Of a stretch of DNA of 64,000 nt, positions 1 through 12,290 are shown piece after piece. The DNA lies in assembly GCA_046315175.1 (NCBI GenBank), contig JBKDBK010000002.1:9795-73794 (forward strand). Reading direction: 5' to 3'. A program made the translations under genes and the position numbers. The notes under the pieces were generated by a model. It had not been told where the DNA came from and did no database searches. It worked only from the letters and a program-made list of their open reading frames with translations. Numbering within the stretch: the stretch's first letter is position 1; each line of letters begins with the position of its first letter. This DNA comes from UBA8828 sp046315175. Its GTDB lineage: Bacteria > Verrucomicrobiota > Verrucomicrobiia > Opitutales > UBA953.

Positions 1-75
1 CGGGACAACATCGGCATGCCCGGCCCCCGCCAGGTCGCCGCCCAGCTCAGGCGCTGGCAGCGCGCCCTCGGCTAA
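1..75 (+). CDS. C-terminal end of an unidentified protein (partial)
   Basis: An open frame enters from the left edge and stops at TAA 73-75, giving only the last 24 residues, which end in an Arg/Gln-rich stretch (QLRRWQRALG). The lysE-type gene starts 6 bases later on the same strand, so the two may be co-transcribed. The fragment is too short to assign to a family. That it is coding at all is inferred from its phase and its close spacing to the next gene. Confidence 0.45.
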   Translation, partial: RDNIGMPGPRQVAAQLRRWQRALG

Positions 76-81
76 GGCCCG

Positions 82-693
82 ATGGAACTCGGTTACCTCG
101 CCGCGGCTTGCCTCCTGGCCAGCCTGTCGCCGGGGCCCGCCAGCCTCTCCACCCTCGGCACCGCCCTGAGGTCGGGCTCCGCCCGAGCCCAGTGGCACAC
201 CCTCGGTCTCGCCGTCGCCGAGATTCCGGTCTCGCTGCTCGCCCTCGCCGTCGCCTCCGGCCTCAGCCAGTGGCCGTGGATGCTCACCGCCATCGCCTGG
301 GCCGGCGTCGCCTGGTTCGGCCACCTCGGCGTCACGCTCCTCCTTTACCCGCGCGACTCGCTGCGCGAGGAGGACGCCGGGATCGACGGCCGGCTCGCCC
401 TCTTCCTGCGCGGCCTGATCGTCAACCTGACCAACCCCAAGACCATCCCCTGGATGCTCCTTGTCATCCAGACCGCCCGGGTGCCGGTCGACAACCTCAC
501 CCCCGGCGTCATCGCCCTCTTCCTCCTCTGCACGGTCGGCGCCGAGGCCCTCGTCATGTCCGGCTACGCCGGCCTGGCCGGCAAGCTCCGCCCCCGCCTC
601 GCCGACCCCGCCTTCGCCCGGGGCATCGACCGGGTCACGGGCGTCCTCTGGCTCGTCCTGGCCGGTCTGGCCCTGCGCGCCGCGCTCGGCTGA
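82..693 (+). CDS. LysE/RhtB-family amino-acid exporter
   Basis: This is a 203-residue integral membrane protein with about six hydrophobic segments, the usual size for LysE/RhtB exporters. Two family marks are visible: the SPGPA motif at about residues 16-20, following the first hydrophobic segment, and NLTNPK at about residues 115-120 in the second half. Members of this family export amino acids or related small molecules across the inner membrane. The substrate cannot be read from the sequence. The ATG is preceded by a weak AAGG. The next gene starts about 50 bases downstream and encodes an unrelated lipoprotein, so the context does not narrow the role. Confidence 0.85.
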   Translation: MELGYLAAACLLASLSPGPASLSTLGTALRSGSARAQWHTLGLAVAEIPVSLLALAVASGLSQWPWMLTAIAWAGVAWFGHLGVTLLLYPRDSLREEDAGIDGRLALFLRGLIVNLTNPKTIPWMLLVIQTARVPVDNLTPGVIALFLLCTVGAEALVMSGYAGLAGKLRPRLADPAFARGIDRVTGVLWLVLAGLALRAALG

Positions 694-745
694 TTTTCCG
701 GTTTCCGCCGCCCCGCGCCTGTGCAGGCTGGCGGATGCCCCGACC

Positions 746-1528
746 ATGCGCCCCTTCCTCGCCCTCGCCGCCTTGCTCCTCGCCGGCTGCGCCTCCCAGC
801 CCGTCGCCCAGCCCGACCCCCGCCTGTTCGAGATGCGCGTCTACTACGCCGAGCCCGGCAAGCTCGACGCGCTCCACGCGCGCTTCCGCGACCACACCTG
901 CGCCCTCTTCGAGAGGCACGGCATGACCAACCTCGGCTACTTCGTGCCCGCGGGCGACAACCCCGAGCGCAAGCTGGTCTACTTCCTCGCCTTCCCCGAC
1001 CGCGCGGCGCGTGACAAGTCCTTCCGTGATTTCGCTGCCGATCCCGCCTGGAAGGGCGCCGTCGCCTCGAGCGAGGCCCAGGGCAAGCTCGTGGCGCGCA
1101 TCGACAACGCCTTCCTCCGCGCGACCGACTTCTCGCCGCGCGCCGAGCCCGGCACCCTCGGCCGCCCGCTCTTCGAGCTGCGCACCTACGCCACCGAGCC
1201 CGGCCGCCTGCCCAACCTGCTCGCGCGCTTCCGCGACCACACCTGCGCCCTCTTCGAGAGGCACGGCATGACCAACCTTCCCTACTGGGTGATGGACGCC
1301 GACCAGCGCGGCGCCCGCTCCAACCTCATTCCCGGACGCACCCTGGTCTATCTCCTCGCGCACCGCGACGAGGCCGCCGCCCGCGCCTCCTTCGCCGCCT
1401 TCCGCGCCGACCCCGCCTGGGTCCGCGCCAAGGCCGACTCGGAAGCCGCCGCCGGGGGCCCGCTCACCGTTCCCGATGGGGTCAAGGGCGAGTTCCTTGT
1501 CCCGACCGACTATTCCCGGGTCAAGTGA
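746..1528 (+). CDS. Lipoprotein with two tandem NIPSNAP-type domains
   Basis: This is a 260-residue protein. The ATG at 746 was chosen because it is followed at once by a lipoprotein signal ending in the lipobox LAGC, with the lipidated Cys at about residue 15. The mature part is an internal duplication: each half begins with FEMRVYYAEPG or FELRTYATEPG and shares the block ARFRDHTCALFERHGMTNL. This is the NIPSNAP (dimeric alpha/beta-barrel) pattern. NIPSNAP proteins are common in planctomycete and verrucomicrobial secretomes, and their bacterial function is unknown. The stop overlaps the GTG start of the DUF418 gene by four bases (GTGA), implying translational coupling. Confidence 0.82.
   Translation: MRPFLALAALLLAGCASQPVAQPDPRLFEMRVYYAEPGKLDALHARFRDHTCALFERHGMTNLGYFVPAGDNPERKLVYFLAFPDRAARDKSFRDFAADPAWKGAVASSEAQGKLVARIDNAFLRATDFSPRAEPGTLGRPLFELRTYATEPGRLPNLLARFRDHTCALFERHGMTNLPYWVMDADQRGARSNLIPGRTLVYLLAHRDEAAARASFAAFRADPAWVRAKADSEAAAGGPLTVPDGVKGEFLVPTDYSRVK
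877..1278 (+). repeat. 57-bp perfect direct repeat inside the NIPSNAP gene (877-933 and 1222-1278)
   Basis: Bases 877-933 and 1222-1278 are identical over 57 positions, offset by 345 bases (115 codons). They encode the same ARFRDHTCALFERHGMTNL block in both domains. The sequence differs immediately on each side of the block. Confidence 0.9.
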
Positions 1529-2679
1529 GCCCGCGGCTGCCCTCGGTCGACCTCGTCCGCGCCTTCGCGCTGCTCGGCATCTGCGTGGTCAACCTTCCGC
1601 AGATGGGAATGGAGTATGGCGACTCGCTCGCCGCCCCCGTCGGCGGCGTCGACCAGGCCGCCCGGCTTTTCGTGGCGACCTTCCTCGAGGCCAAGTCCTT
1701 CCCCGTCTTCGCCTTCCTGCTCGGCTGGGGGCTGGGGGGACAATGGGAGCGCGGCCGCTTCGAGGGGTTCGCCCCGCGCCACCTCCGCCGCTGCGCCGCC
1801 CTCGCCGTCCTCGGCCTCCTGCATGGCGCGCTGGTTTACACCGGCGACATCCTTCTGCCCTACGCCATCCTTTCCCTTCTCGCCTGGCCGCTGCTGGCGG
1901 CCACTCCCCGCACCCTCCTGCGCGTCGCGCTCGCCATGCTCGCCCTCGGCGTGCTCTTCCTGCTCCTTCTGGGATTCACGCTTCGGTTCTTCGCCGGCTT
2001 CGCCGACGACCCCATGCTGCTCAGCCGCTTGGGCGGCACCTTCGCCGAGGCCACCCGCCAGCGCATGGAGGATTTGCCGACCGACTTCTTCTCCGCGATG
2101 CTCTTCAACGGACCCATCGCCCTCGGAGCCCTGCTCGCCGGCGTGGCCGCCGCCAAGTCCCGCTTCCTGGAAGCCCCGGATCTCCTTGCGAGAACCCGCG
2201 CCCTCCTTCCCCTCCCCCTCGTCCTCGTCCTCGGGATCGGTTTTGCCGCCAATCTCATCTACGGAACGACCATGGCCTTCGCGGGCGCCGAGAGCCCGGC
2301 CGCCTTTCCCGCCTTCGGCGCCGTGGGCGTCGGCTCGCCCATTCTCGCGGCCCTCTGGCTCGTCCTCCTTCTCCGCCTGGCTTCCCGCTGGGATGCGCCC
2401 GGCTGGCTGATGGCCGCCGGCCGCAACTCCCTCAGCGCCTATGTTTTCCAGGGCGTCGCGGCCGGTTGGGTTTTCGGTTCCTACGGCCTCGGCCTCTTCG
2501 GTCATCTCGGCTTCGCCGGCCTGCTCGCCCTCGCCCTCGGGGTCTGGCTCGCGAGCTGCCTCGTTGCGGCCGCCTGTGAGCGACTCCTCGGGGCCGGGCC
2601 GCTTGAGCACCTGCTCCGGGCGGTCACGGGCCGGCGCCCCCCGGCGCGCCCCCAGCCCCCGCCCTTGCCGGTCGGCTGA
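1525..2679 (+). CDS. DUF418-type multipass membrane protein
   Basis: This 384-residue polytopic membrane protein uses a GTG start that overlaps the TGA of the NIPSNAP gene (GTGA). It opens with RLPSVDLVRAFALLGICVVN, the usual N-terminus of the DUF418 (YeiB-like) group. An acidic/aromatic loop, FLEAKSFPVFAFLLGWGLG, follows. There are roughly eight to ten hydrophobic segments, and the last third has AAGRNSLSAYVFQG, the typical conserved stretch of this group. DUF418 proteins are related to acyltransferase-3 membrane enzymes, but no substrate is established. The C-terminus is a short Pro/Arg-rich cytoplasmic tail. It ends 11 bases from the convergent DUF1501 gene. Confidence 0.8.
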   Translation: MSPRLPSVDLVRAFALLGICVVNLPQMGMEYGDSLAAPVGGVDQAARLFVATFLEAKSFPVFAFLLGWGLGGQWERGRFEGFAPRHLRRCAALAVLGLLHGALVYTGDILLPYAILSLLAWPLLAATPRTLLRVALAMLALGVLFLLLLGFTLRFFAGFADDPMLLSRLGGTFAEATRQRMEDLPTDFFSAMLFNGPIALGALLAGVAAAKSRFLEAPDLLARTRALLPLPLVLVLGIGFAANLIYGTTMAFAGAESPAAFPAFGAVGVGSPILAALWLVLLLRLASRWDAPGWLMAAGRNSLSAYVFQGVAAGWVFGSYGLGLFGHLGFAGLLALALGVWLASCLVAAACERLLGAGPLEHLLRAVTGRRPPARPQPPPLPVG

Positions 2680-2690
2680 ATCCGACCCGC

Positions 2691-4163
2691 CTAGGCCAGC
2701 AGGCCCTTGACCAGCTTGCCATGGACGTCGGTCAGGCGGAACTGGCGTCCCTGGTAGCGATACGTCAGCGCCTCGTGGTTGATGCCGCAGAGGTGGAGGA
2801 GCGTCGCCTGCATGTCGTGCACGTGCACCGGATCCTTGGTGATGTTCCAGCCGAAGTCGTCCGTCGCCCCGTGCACATGGCCCTTGCGGACGCCCCCCCC
2901 GGCCAGCCACCAGCTGTAGGCGCGCCCGAAGTGGTCGCGCCCGTTGGGCTTCGCGGTCGGGCCCTGGCCGAAGGGCGTGCGCCCGAACTCCCCGCCCCAG
3001 ACGACCAGGGTGTCGTCCAGCATCCCGCGCTGCCTGAGGTCCTTGACCAGCGCGGCGCTCGGCTGGTCGGTGTCCTTGCACTGCACCTCGAGCTGGGAGA
3101 AGAGGTTGTTGTGCTGGTCCCAGCCCGCGTGCATCAGCTGGGTGAACCGCACCCCGCGCTCGGCGAGCCGCCGCGCGATCAGGCAGTTGTTGGCGAAGGT
3201 GCCCGGCACGAGCACATCCGGCCCGTACATCTCCAGGACGGACTTGGGCTCGTTGCGGAAGTCGAGCAGGTCCGGCACCGACGCCTGCATGCGAAACGCC
3301 ATCTCGTACTGCGAGATGCGGGTCTCGATGGCCGGGTCGCCGACCGCCCCGAAGTGCGCCCGGTTGAGCGCCTGCATGTCCTCGAGCAGCCGGCCGCGGG
3401 CCTCGCGGCTGACGCCGGCGGGATTGCGCACGTAGGGCACCGGGTCGCCCGAGCCGCTGAAGCGCACGCCCTGGTGTTTCCCGGGCAGGAAGCCGTTGCC
3501 CCAGTAGTGCTCGAAGAACAGCTGGCCGCAGGACTTCGCGCGGTCCGACGAGGTCATGACCACGAACGCGGGCAGGTCGGCGTTCATCGTGCCCAGGCCA
3601 TAGGCCAGCCAGGCCCCCATGGAGGGCCGGCCGGGAATCTGCGACCCCGTCATGAAGAAGGTCACACCGGGCGCGTGGTTGACCGCCTCGGTGTGGAGCG
3701 AGCGCACCACGCAGATCTCGTCGGCGATCTCGCCGATGTGGGGGATGAGGTCGCTCAGGCCCATGCCGCTCCGCCCGCGGTTGCGGAAGGGCTTGAGCGC
3801 GGGGACGGCCGGGAAGCTCTTGTAGCCGCTGGACATCGTCGAGAGGCGCGTCTCGCCGCGCACGCTCGCCGGGATGTCCTTCCCCGCGTGCGCCAGCAGC
3901 GCGGGCTTCTCGTCGAAGAGGTCGACATGCGAGGGGCCCCCTCCCTGCCACAGGCAGATGACCCGCTTGGCCTTCGGCGCGAGGTGGGGCAGGCCGGGCA
4001 GGGCGCCCAGCGGGTCGACGGCGGCCTTGCCGCCCGCGAGCAGGTCCTTCGCCAGCAGCGAGGAAAGGGCGACCGTGCCGATGCCCTGGACGGAGGCGCT
4101 GAGGAAGCTGCGGCGCGTCAGGGCGGCGCGCCACTCGGAGGGCGAGAGGAGGGAGGGGTCCAT
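2691..4163 (-). CDS. DUF1501 secreted protein (sulfatase-like fold)
   Basis: This 490-residue protein begins with a twin-arginine-like leader (LTRRSFLSASVQGIGT, about residues 15-30), so export by Tat is likely. DUF1501 landmarks follow: VICLWQGGGPSHVDLFDEKP near residue 70, SLHTEAVNHAPG in the middle, and WGGEFGRTP and GRDHFGRAYSWWLAGGG towards the end. The fold belongs to the alkaline-phosphatase/sulfatase superfamily, but the family's activity is not established. The gene lies one base downstream of the PSD1/DUF1549 gene. This pairing is abundant in Planctomycetota and Verrucomicrobiota and is presumed to act in polysaccharide handling at the cell surface. Confidence 0.88.
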   Translation of the reverse strand: MDPSLLSPSEWRAALTRRSFLSASVQGIGTVALSSLLAKDLLAGGKAAVDPLGALPGLPHLAPKAKRVICLWQGGGPSHVDLFDEKPALLAHAGKDIPASVRGETRLSTMSSGYKSFPAVPALKPFRNRGRSGMGLSDLIPHIGEIADEICVVRSLHTEAVNHAPGVTFFMTGSQIPGRPSMGAWLAYGLGTMNADLPAFVVMTSSDRAKSCGQLFFEHYWGNGFLPGKHQGVRFSGSGDPVPYVRNPAGVSREARGRLLEDMQALNRAHFGAVGDPAIETRISQYEMAFRMQASVPDLLDFRNEPKSVLEMYGPDVLVPGTFANNCLIARRLAERGVRFTQLMHAGWDQHNNLFSQLEVQCKDTDQPSAALVKDLRQRGMLDDTLVVWGGEFGRTPFGQGPTAKPNGRDHFGRAYSWWLAGGGVRKGHVHGATDDFGWNITKDPVHVHDMQATLLHLCGINHEALTYRYQGRQFRLTDVHGKLVKGLLA

Positions 4164-4164
4164 G

Positions 4165-6471
4165 TCAGTCGCGGGTCTGGGCGGCGTCGAGGTTGAGGAT
4201 GCCGAGGCAGGTGGCGGTCAGGGCGGCGTGCTCCGCGGCGGGAAGGGAGGCGTCGCGGGGCACCGTGCCGATGGCGAGCAGCTCGCCCGCCGCCTTGGCG
4301 TCGGCCGCGTACACCGCGCGCTGCCCGGCCAGCATGCGCGCGAGCAGCCCGGCCTCGGCCGCGTCGGGCGCGCGGCCCAGGGCGAGCCGGAAGGCATGGC
4401 TGAGCCGGGTGGCGTCGTCGCCCCCCGCCTTCCAGGCGCGCTCCGCGAGCATCCGCGAGGCCTCGACCCAGGTCGGGTCGTTCATCATGGTGAGGGCGTG
4501 GAGGGGCGAGGCGGTGGGGGTCAGGCGCACGCGGCAGGCCTGGCGCGTCGAGGTGTCGAACAGGTTGACCGGCGCGATGGTGCGTCGCCAGAAGGTGTAG
4601 AGGCTCCGGCGGTGGAGGTCGCGGCCCTTGGACGCCGGGTAGGTGAAGTCGCGTTCCTTCGTGATCGCGAGGCTGGCCCAGGGATTGGGCGGCATGTAGG
4701 GGTAGACCGGCGCGCCTCCCAGCTCGCGATTGAGCAAGCCGGATGAGGCCAGCGCGAGGTCGCGCAGCACGGGCGAGGGCAGCCGGTAGCGCGGCGCCCG
4801 GGCGAGCAGCCGGTTTTCCGGGTCCTTGGCCAGGTGCTCCGGTGTCACCTTGCTCGACTGCCGGTAGGTGCGGCTGGTCACCATCAGGCGCTGCAGGGCC
4901 TTGGTCTTCCAGCCCGACTCGCGGAACTCCACCGCCAGCCAGTCGAGCAGCTCGGGATGGGTCGGCAGCTCGGCCTGCACGCCGAGGTCCTCGGACGTCC
5001 GCACGATGCCTTGGCCGAAGAAATGCTGCCACTGCCGGTTCACCTGCACGCGCGCGACCAGGGGATTGGCGGGGTCGAACATCCAGCGCGCCAGGCCGAG
5101 CCGATTCGAGGCCGCGCCGGCGGGCAGCGGGGGCAGGAAGGCGGGGGTGCCGAAGGGGACCTTCTCCCTGGGCATGCTGTAGTCGCCTCGGTCGAGCCGG
5201 TGCGTGTCGCGGCGCTTCGCGTCGCTCATGACCATGACCTTGGCGACGGACTTGCGGAGCGCGTCCAGGCGGCCCTTGGCGTCCTTGTCGCCCGCCTTTG
5301 CCAGCGGCTCCAGCCGGGCGATCTCCGCCTCCTCGGCCGCCGTGGGCACGTCGAGCACCGGCGTGTCCAGTCGGAATCGACCGTTGTTCAGGTGGGGCAC
5401 GCCCTTCTCCGGCACCTGGTTGAACGCGGCGAGGAAGCCGTAGTAGTCCCGCATCGTGATCGGGTCGTACTTGTGGTCGTGGCACTGGGCGCAGGACACG
5501 GTGAGCCCGAGCCAGGTCGTCGCCGTGGTGTCGACCCGGTCGAAGAGGCTGACGAACCGCTGCTCCTCCTCGATGTTGCCGCCCTCGCCGTTGAGGATGT
5601 GGTTGCGGTTGAAGGCCGTGGCGAGGATCTGCTCGCGCGTCGCCCCGGGAAGCAGGTCGCCCGCCAGCATCTCCGTGCTCAGCTGGTCAAAGGGCTTGTC
5701 CGCGTTGAGCTGCCGCACCAGCCAGTCGCGCCAGACCCACTGGTGCGTGTCACCGTCCTGCTGGAAGCCGTTGCTGTCCGCGTACCGCGCGGCGTCCAGC
5801 CAGGGCAGGGCCATGCGCTCGCCGTAGTGCGGCGAGGCCAGCAGGCGGTCGACCTGGCGCTCGTAGGCCCCCGGGGCCTTGTCCGCCACGAACGCGGCGG
5901 TCTCCTCCGGGGTCGGCGGGAGGCCGGTCAGGTCGAGCGACAGCCGTCGGAGCAGGGTCTCGCGCGAGGCCTCCGGCGACCAGCCTAGCCCGGCCTTGCG
6001 CAGCCGGGCGCCCACGAACGCGTCGATCGGGTTCGCCTCCCCGACCTCGGGGGGCTTGGGGCGGACCGGGGCGACGTACGCCCAGTGGTCGCGGTAGACC
6101 GCGCCCTCGGCGATCCAGCGCCTCAGGGTCGCGCGCTGCTCGGGTGTGACCGTCCGATGGGAGTCCGGCGGCGGCATGATGTCGTCGGGATCCGTGGTCT
6201 CGAGGCGCCGGATGATCTCGCTCGCGTCCGGGTCGCCCGGCACGATGGCCTTGGCCGCGACGGCGGCGTCCCGCACATCCAGCCGGAGGTCGGCCTCGCG
6301 CTTCGCCCCGTCGGGGCCGTGGCAGTAGAGGCAGTTCTCCGAGATGATGGGCCGGACCTCCGTGTTGAAGTCCACGGGTAGCTTCGCCTCGCCGCACGAG
6401 GACAGGCCGGCGGCGGCCACCCCGGCAAGGATGGCCGCAACGCTGGACTTGGCCAAGGCGGGGCGGGGCAC
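4165..6471 (-). CDS. PSD1 / planctomycete cytochrome C (DUF1549-DUF1553) lipoprotein
   Basis: This 768-residue protein has an N-terminal lipoprotein-like signal (lipobox LSSC, Cys about 26). A planctomycete-type cytochrome C domain follows with a CLYCH heme-binding motif at 47-51. A DUF1549 region has CAQCHDHKYDPIT near the middle, and a C-terminal DUF1553 region contains LARWMFDPANPLVARVQVNR. Heme attachment is inferred from CxxCH. These proteins are presumed surface or periplasmic enzymes of complex-carbohydrate metabolism. The stop is one base from the start of the DUF1501 gene, so the two form an operon transcribed from upstream of 6471. Confidence 0.9.
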   Translation of the reverse strand: MPRPALAKSSVAAILAGVAAAGLSSCGEAKLPVDFNTEVRPIISENCLYCHGPDGAKREADLRLDVRDAAVAAKAIVPGDPDASEIIRRLETTDPDDIMPPPDSHRTVTPEQRATLRRWIAEGAVYRDHWAYVAPVRPKPPEVGEANPIDAFVGARLRKAGLGWSPEASRETLLRRLSLDLTGLPPTPEETAAFVADKAPGAYERQVDRLLASPHYGERMALPWLDAARYADSNGFQQDGDTHQWVWRDWLVRQLNADKPFDQLSTEMLAGDLLPGATREQILATAFNRNHILNGEGGNIEEEQRFVSLFDRVDTTATTWLGLTVSCAQCHDHKYDPITMRDYYGFLAAFNQVPEKGVPHLNNGRFRLDTPVLDVPTAAEEAEIARLEPLAKAGDKDAKGRLDALRKSVAKVMVMSDAKRRDTHRLDRGDYSMPREKVPFGTPAFLPPLPAGAASNRLGLARWMFDPANPLVARVQVNRQWQHFFGQGIVRTSEDLGVQAELPTHPELLDWLAVEFRESGWKTKALQRLMVTSRTYRQSSKVTPEHLAKDPENRLLARAPRYRLPSPVLRDLALASSGLLNRELGGAPVYPYMPPNPWASLAITKERDFTYPASKGRDLHRRSLYTFWRRTIAPVNLFDTSTRQACRVRLTPTASPLHALTMMNDPTWVEASRMLAERAWKAGGDDATRLSHAFRLALGRAPDAAEAGLLARMLAGQRAVYAADAKAAGELLAIGTVPRDASLPAAEHAALTATCLGILNLDAAQTRD

Positions 6472-6517
6472 GCCGTTTCAGACAGGCCGATGGCGGCCAG
6501 GTTTCAGCCCTTCTCGC

Positions 6518-7195
6518 TCAGAAGCTGTAGCCGACCGAGAGCTTGATGACTGGGAAGAGGTTGAGCTTGTCCAGGTCGTCGCGCAGCTCGGCGGCCTCGC
6601 GATCGAGGATGCCTGGGTCCTCGTCCAGCGCCAGATCCAAGGCGCCGCCGGGGATGGTGGTCGGGCTGACGCCGATGTCGGGGCTGCCGAGCTCCAAGCC
6701 GATGTCCAGCGCCACGGTGAAGCCGTCGCGGGCCAGGCCCCAGCCGATTCCCAGGTAGGGTCGCGCGCTGTAATCTACGGATCCAGTCACACTTTCGCCG
6801 GGATCGACGACCACGGAGCCGCCCCCGAGATCGAGGGCCGCGCCGGTGCCGCGTGCGGTCAGCTTGGCCAGGCTGTGGTTGGAGAAGTTGACCCCCGCGG
6901 TTAGCCGAAAGGACCCGGCGAAGGGCTTGTAGTCGAGAAAGACTCCCTGGGTGGCGAGCTCCAGGTCGCCCTCCCACTCGATGCCCGACTCGGTCACGGT
7001 GTCGTCGTAGCTGAGGCTCGCGATCTCGCCGCGCACGGAGAAGTTGTCGTTGATGTGGTAGCCGACGCCGGCGCCGATGCCGCCGGTGCCGCCGACCGCG
7101 TAGACGAGGATGCCGAGGTCTTGGCGCCCCGGCTCAGGGGCGGCATGAACGGCCGCGGCGACGAGGGTGGTGAGGGCGATGACGGGGATTTTCAT
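6518..7195 (-). CDS. Outer-membrane beta-barrel-type protein, unknown function
   Basis: This 225-residue protein has a clear Sec signal peptide (MKIPVIALTTLVAAAVHA, cleaved before APEPG). The body is made of alternating amphipathic strands and Gly-rich turns (GTGGIGAGVGYHI, RPYLGIGWG, VIKLSVGYSF). The C-terminal Phe preceded by alternating hydrophobics is the classic beta-barrel insertion signal. The ATG at 7195 was chosen because it starts the signal peptide directly and has AGGGTG upstream; in-frame ATGs at 7201 and 7222 are alternatives. The stop is about 45 bases from the PSD1 gene on the same strand, so all three may be expressed together. No specific family is recognised. Confidence 0.7.
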   Translation of the reverse strand: MKIPVIALTTLVAAAVHAAPEPGRQDLGILVYAVGGTGGIGAGVGYHINDNFSVRGEIASLSYDDTVTESGIEWEGDLELATQGVFLDYKPFAGSFRLTAGVNFSNHSLAKLTARGTGAALDLGGGSVVVDPGESVTGSVDYSARPYLGIGWGLARDGFTVALDIGLELGSPDIGVSPTTIPGGALDLALDEDPGILDREAAELRDDLDKLNLFPVIKLSVGYSF

Positions 7196-7241
7196 CCCCA
7201 TCACCCTAGTCGAGATCACCATTCTGGGTCAACGGACTGTT

Positions 7242-7561
7242 TTAGGCCGAGGGGTCGAAGCCGTGGGTGGAGAGGAAATCCTCCACCGACCTGCTCAGGC
7301 CTGGGCGCATGGCGGCCGGGACGGGTTTGGACGCCTCCGCGGCGCAGCTCAGGTAGCCGAGCTTGCGGCGGCCGTCAGCATCCACGCCTCGGGCCTCGGT
7401 CCAGCGCTGGAGGATGGCGGCGGCGCGCGCCCACTCGGGCCAATCCTGACCCGCGGCGTCCGCGGCCTCCACGAGGGCGCAGAGCGGGAGGTCGCCGAGC
7501 AGGCGCAGGGCGGCGTCGGCGTCGGCCTCTCCGACGGCGCCGACCAGCTTGGCCCGGTCGC

Positions 7562-7565
<4 letters not shown>
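7242..7565 (-). CDS. Small conserved-looking protein coupled to metH, unknown function
   Basis: This is a 107-residue, Ala-rich soluble protein starting MSDRAKLVGAVGEAD, with no signal, membrane segment or recognised motif. It looks mainly helical. The start is set by the ATGA junction with the end of metH (4-base overlap), which strongly suggests translational coupling. A role connected with methionine or cobalamin metabolism is only a guess from that position. Confidence 0.6.
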
Positions 7566-11251
<3,686 letters not shown>

Positions 11252-11345
11252 CCCCTCCACCCTGCCCAGCCTCCCGCCACCGTCAAGGAGGGGATGGGAC
11301 ATAGGGGGATGAGGTGGATAGGATAATGGGCTTGGGTAAGGACTG

Positions 11346-11395
11346 CTCACCGAGACGTTCGACCAAAGGCATGCGGACGCCTCGGTGAGGCGTCC
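11346..11395. repeat. REP-like palindromic element with two competing pairings, metH leader
   Basis: Bases 11375-11395 form a perfect 9-bp hairpin (GGACGCCTC, 3-base loop, GAGGCGTCC). A second degenerate inverted copy, CTCACCGAG at 11346-11354, can instead pair with 11381-11389, and the pairing extends to about 13 bp with one wobble. It lies between rsmG and metH, downstream of one and upstream of the other on the minus strand. There is no T-run, so it is not a standard terminator. It looks like a paired intergenic palindrome (REP/BIME style) or an RNA switch; the sequence cannot separate these. Confidence 0.6.
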
Positions 11396-11434
11396 CTACC
11401 CATGGAAAACCCACCACAAAAAGATGCGTCGCCC

Positions 11435-12103
11435 TCAGGGATTTGGATTCGGCGGCTTTTTCGCCCGGACGAGGTCCTGGGCGCGGTAGAGCACGAGGCG
11501 CTTCTGGAAGAACTTCTCGTCGCCGCCGAGCAGGGGCTGGAGCTCGAGCGTGTGGCTGGGCTTGATGCCGAGGCCGGCGAACTCCGTCTCGGCGTCGCCG
11601 CCCTGCCAGTAAAGGATGCCGTTGGGCAGGGAGTGCTTGGCGCCCTGGCGGACGAGCTGGCGGGTGTGGGCCACGAACTCGGGCATGCTCGCCACGGCGC
11701 GGCCGGTGACGAAGTCGTGCTCGTGGCGGAGCGTCTCGGCGCGGGCGTTGCGCACCTCGACGTTCCTGAGGCCGAGCCGCTTGGCGATGTCCTCCACGCA
11801 GGCCACCTTCTTGCCCACCGAGTCGACCAGCGTGACGTGCGCCTGGGGGTAGAGCACGGCGAGGATCAGGCCCGGGAAGCCGCCGCCCGTCCCCACGTCG
11901 ATCACCCGGGCTCCGTTCATCAGCTTGAGGAAGCGGACGGCTGCGACGCAGGGCGCGTAGTGGTGCCACTCGAGGTTCTCGATGTCCTTGCGCGAGACCA
12001 GGTTGACCTTCTCGTTCCATTCCCGGTGCAGGGCGGCCATCGCCCTCAGCTTGTCCCATGCCTCGGCGGGCACCTCGGGGAAGATGGGGATCATGCGGTC
12101 CAT
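11435..12103 (-). CDS. rsmG: 16S rRNA (guanine-527-N7)-methyltransferase
   Basis: This 222-residue class I SAM-dependent methyltransferase of the GidB/RsmG family methylates G527 of 16S rRNA in the cytoplasm. It shows the family start LHREWNEKVNLVSRKD and motif I VIDVGTGGGFPGLILAVLYP. The following LVDSVGKKVACVEDIAKRLGL and the VTGRAVASM segment are also family features. The length matches the family. It is oriented towards metH, separated by about 180 bases that hold the palindromic element. No Shine-Dalgarno sequence precedes the ATG. Confidence 0.95.
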   Translation of the reverse strand: MDRMIPIFPEVPAEAWDKLRAMAALHREWNEKVNLVSRKDIENLEWHHYAPCVAAVRFLKLMNGARVIDVGTGGGFPGLILAVLYPQAHVTLVDSVGKKVACVEDIAKRLGLRNVEVRNARAETLRHEHDFVTGRAVASMPEFVAHTRQLVRQGAKHSLPNGILYWQGGDAETEFAGLGIKPSHTLELQPLLGGDEKFFQKRLVLYRAQDLVRAKKPPNPNP

Positions 12104-12119
12104 GGGAGCTAAAGGCTGT

Positions 12120-12290
12120 GGCGGAGGATACGGAGGTGGCGGAGGAAGAGACGAGGGTCAACCTTGCGCCGACCGCTGGCTCCGGCGCGACCCCTAACTG
12201 CGATGCCGAGGCCAGGGAGCCAAGCCTCCTGCTTGGGTTCGCGCTCGCCTCCGCTCCTTCCTTGGATGTTCTCTCTCCCAATCCTCCGCC
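12120..12290. repeat. Intergenic segment bounded by a 10-bp perfect inverted repeat
   Basis: GGCGGAGGAT (12120-12129) and its exact reverse complement ATCCTCCGCC (12281-12290) bound about 150 bases between rsmG and the Dabb gene. The similarity extends imperfectly to 20-25 bases on each side: a purine-rich tract with GGCGGAGGA twice on the left, and a pyrimidine-rich tract on the right. No target-site duplication or coding capacity was seen. It may be a degenerate miniature element or simple pyrimidine/purine repetition. Confidence 0.4.

Noticed and set aside
11252..11434. Cobalamin, SAM or SAH riboswitch upstream of metH
   Set aside because: I looked for the usual core motifs in the 183-base leader and saw none; the only structure is the palindromic element.
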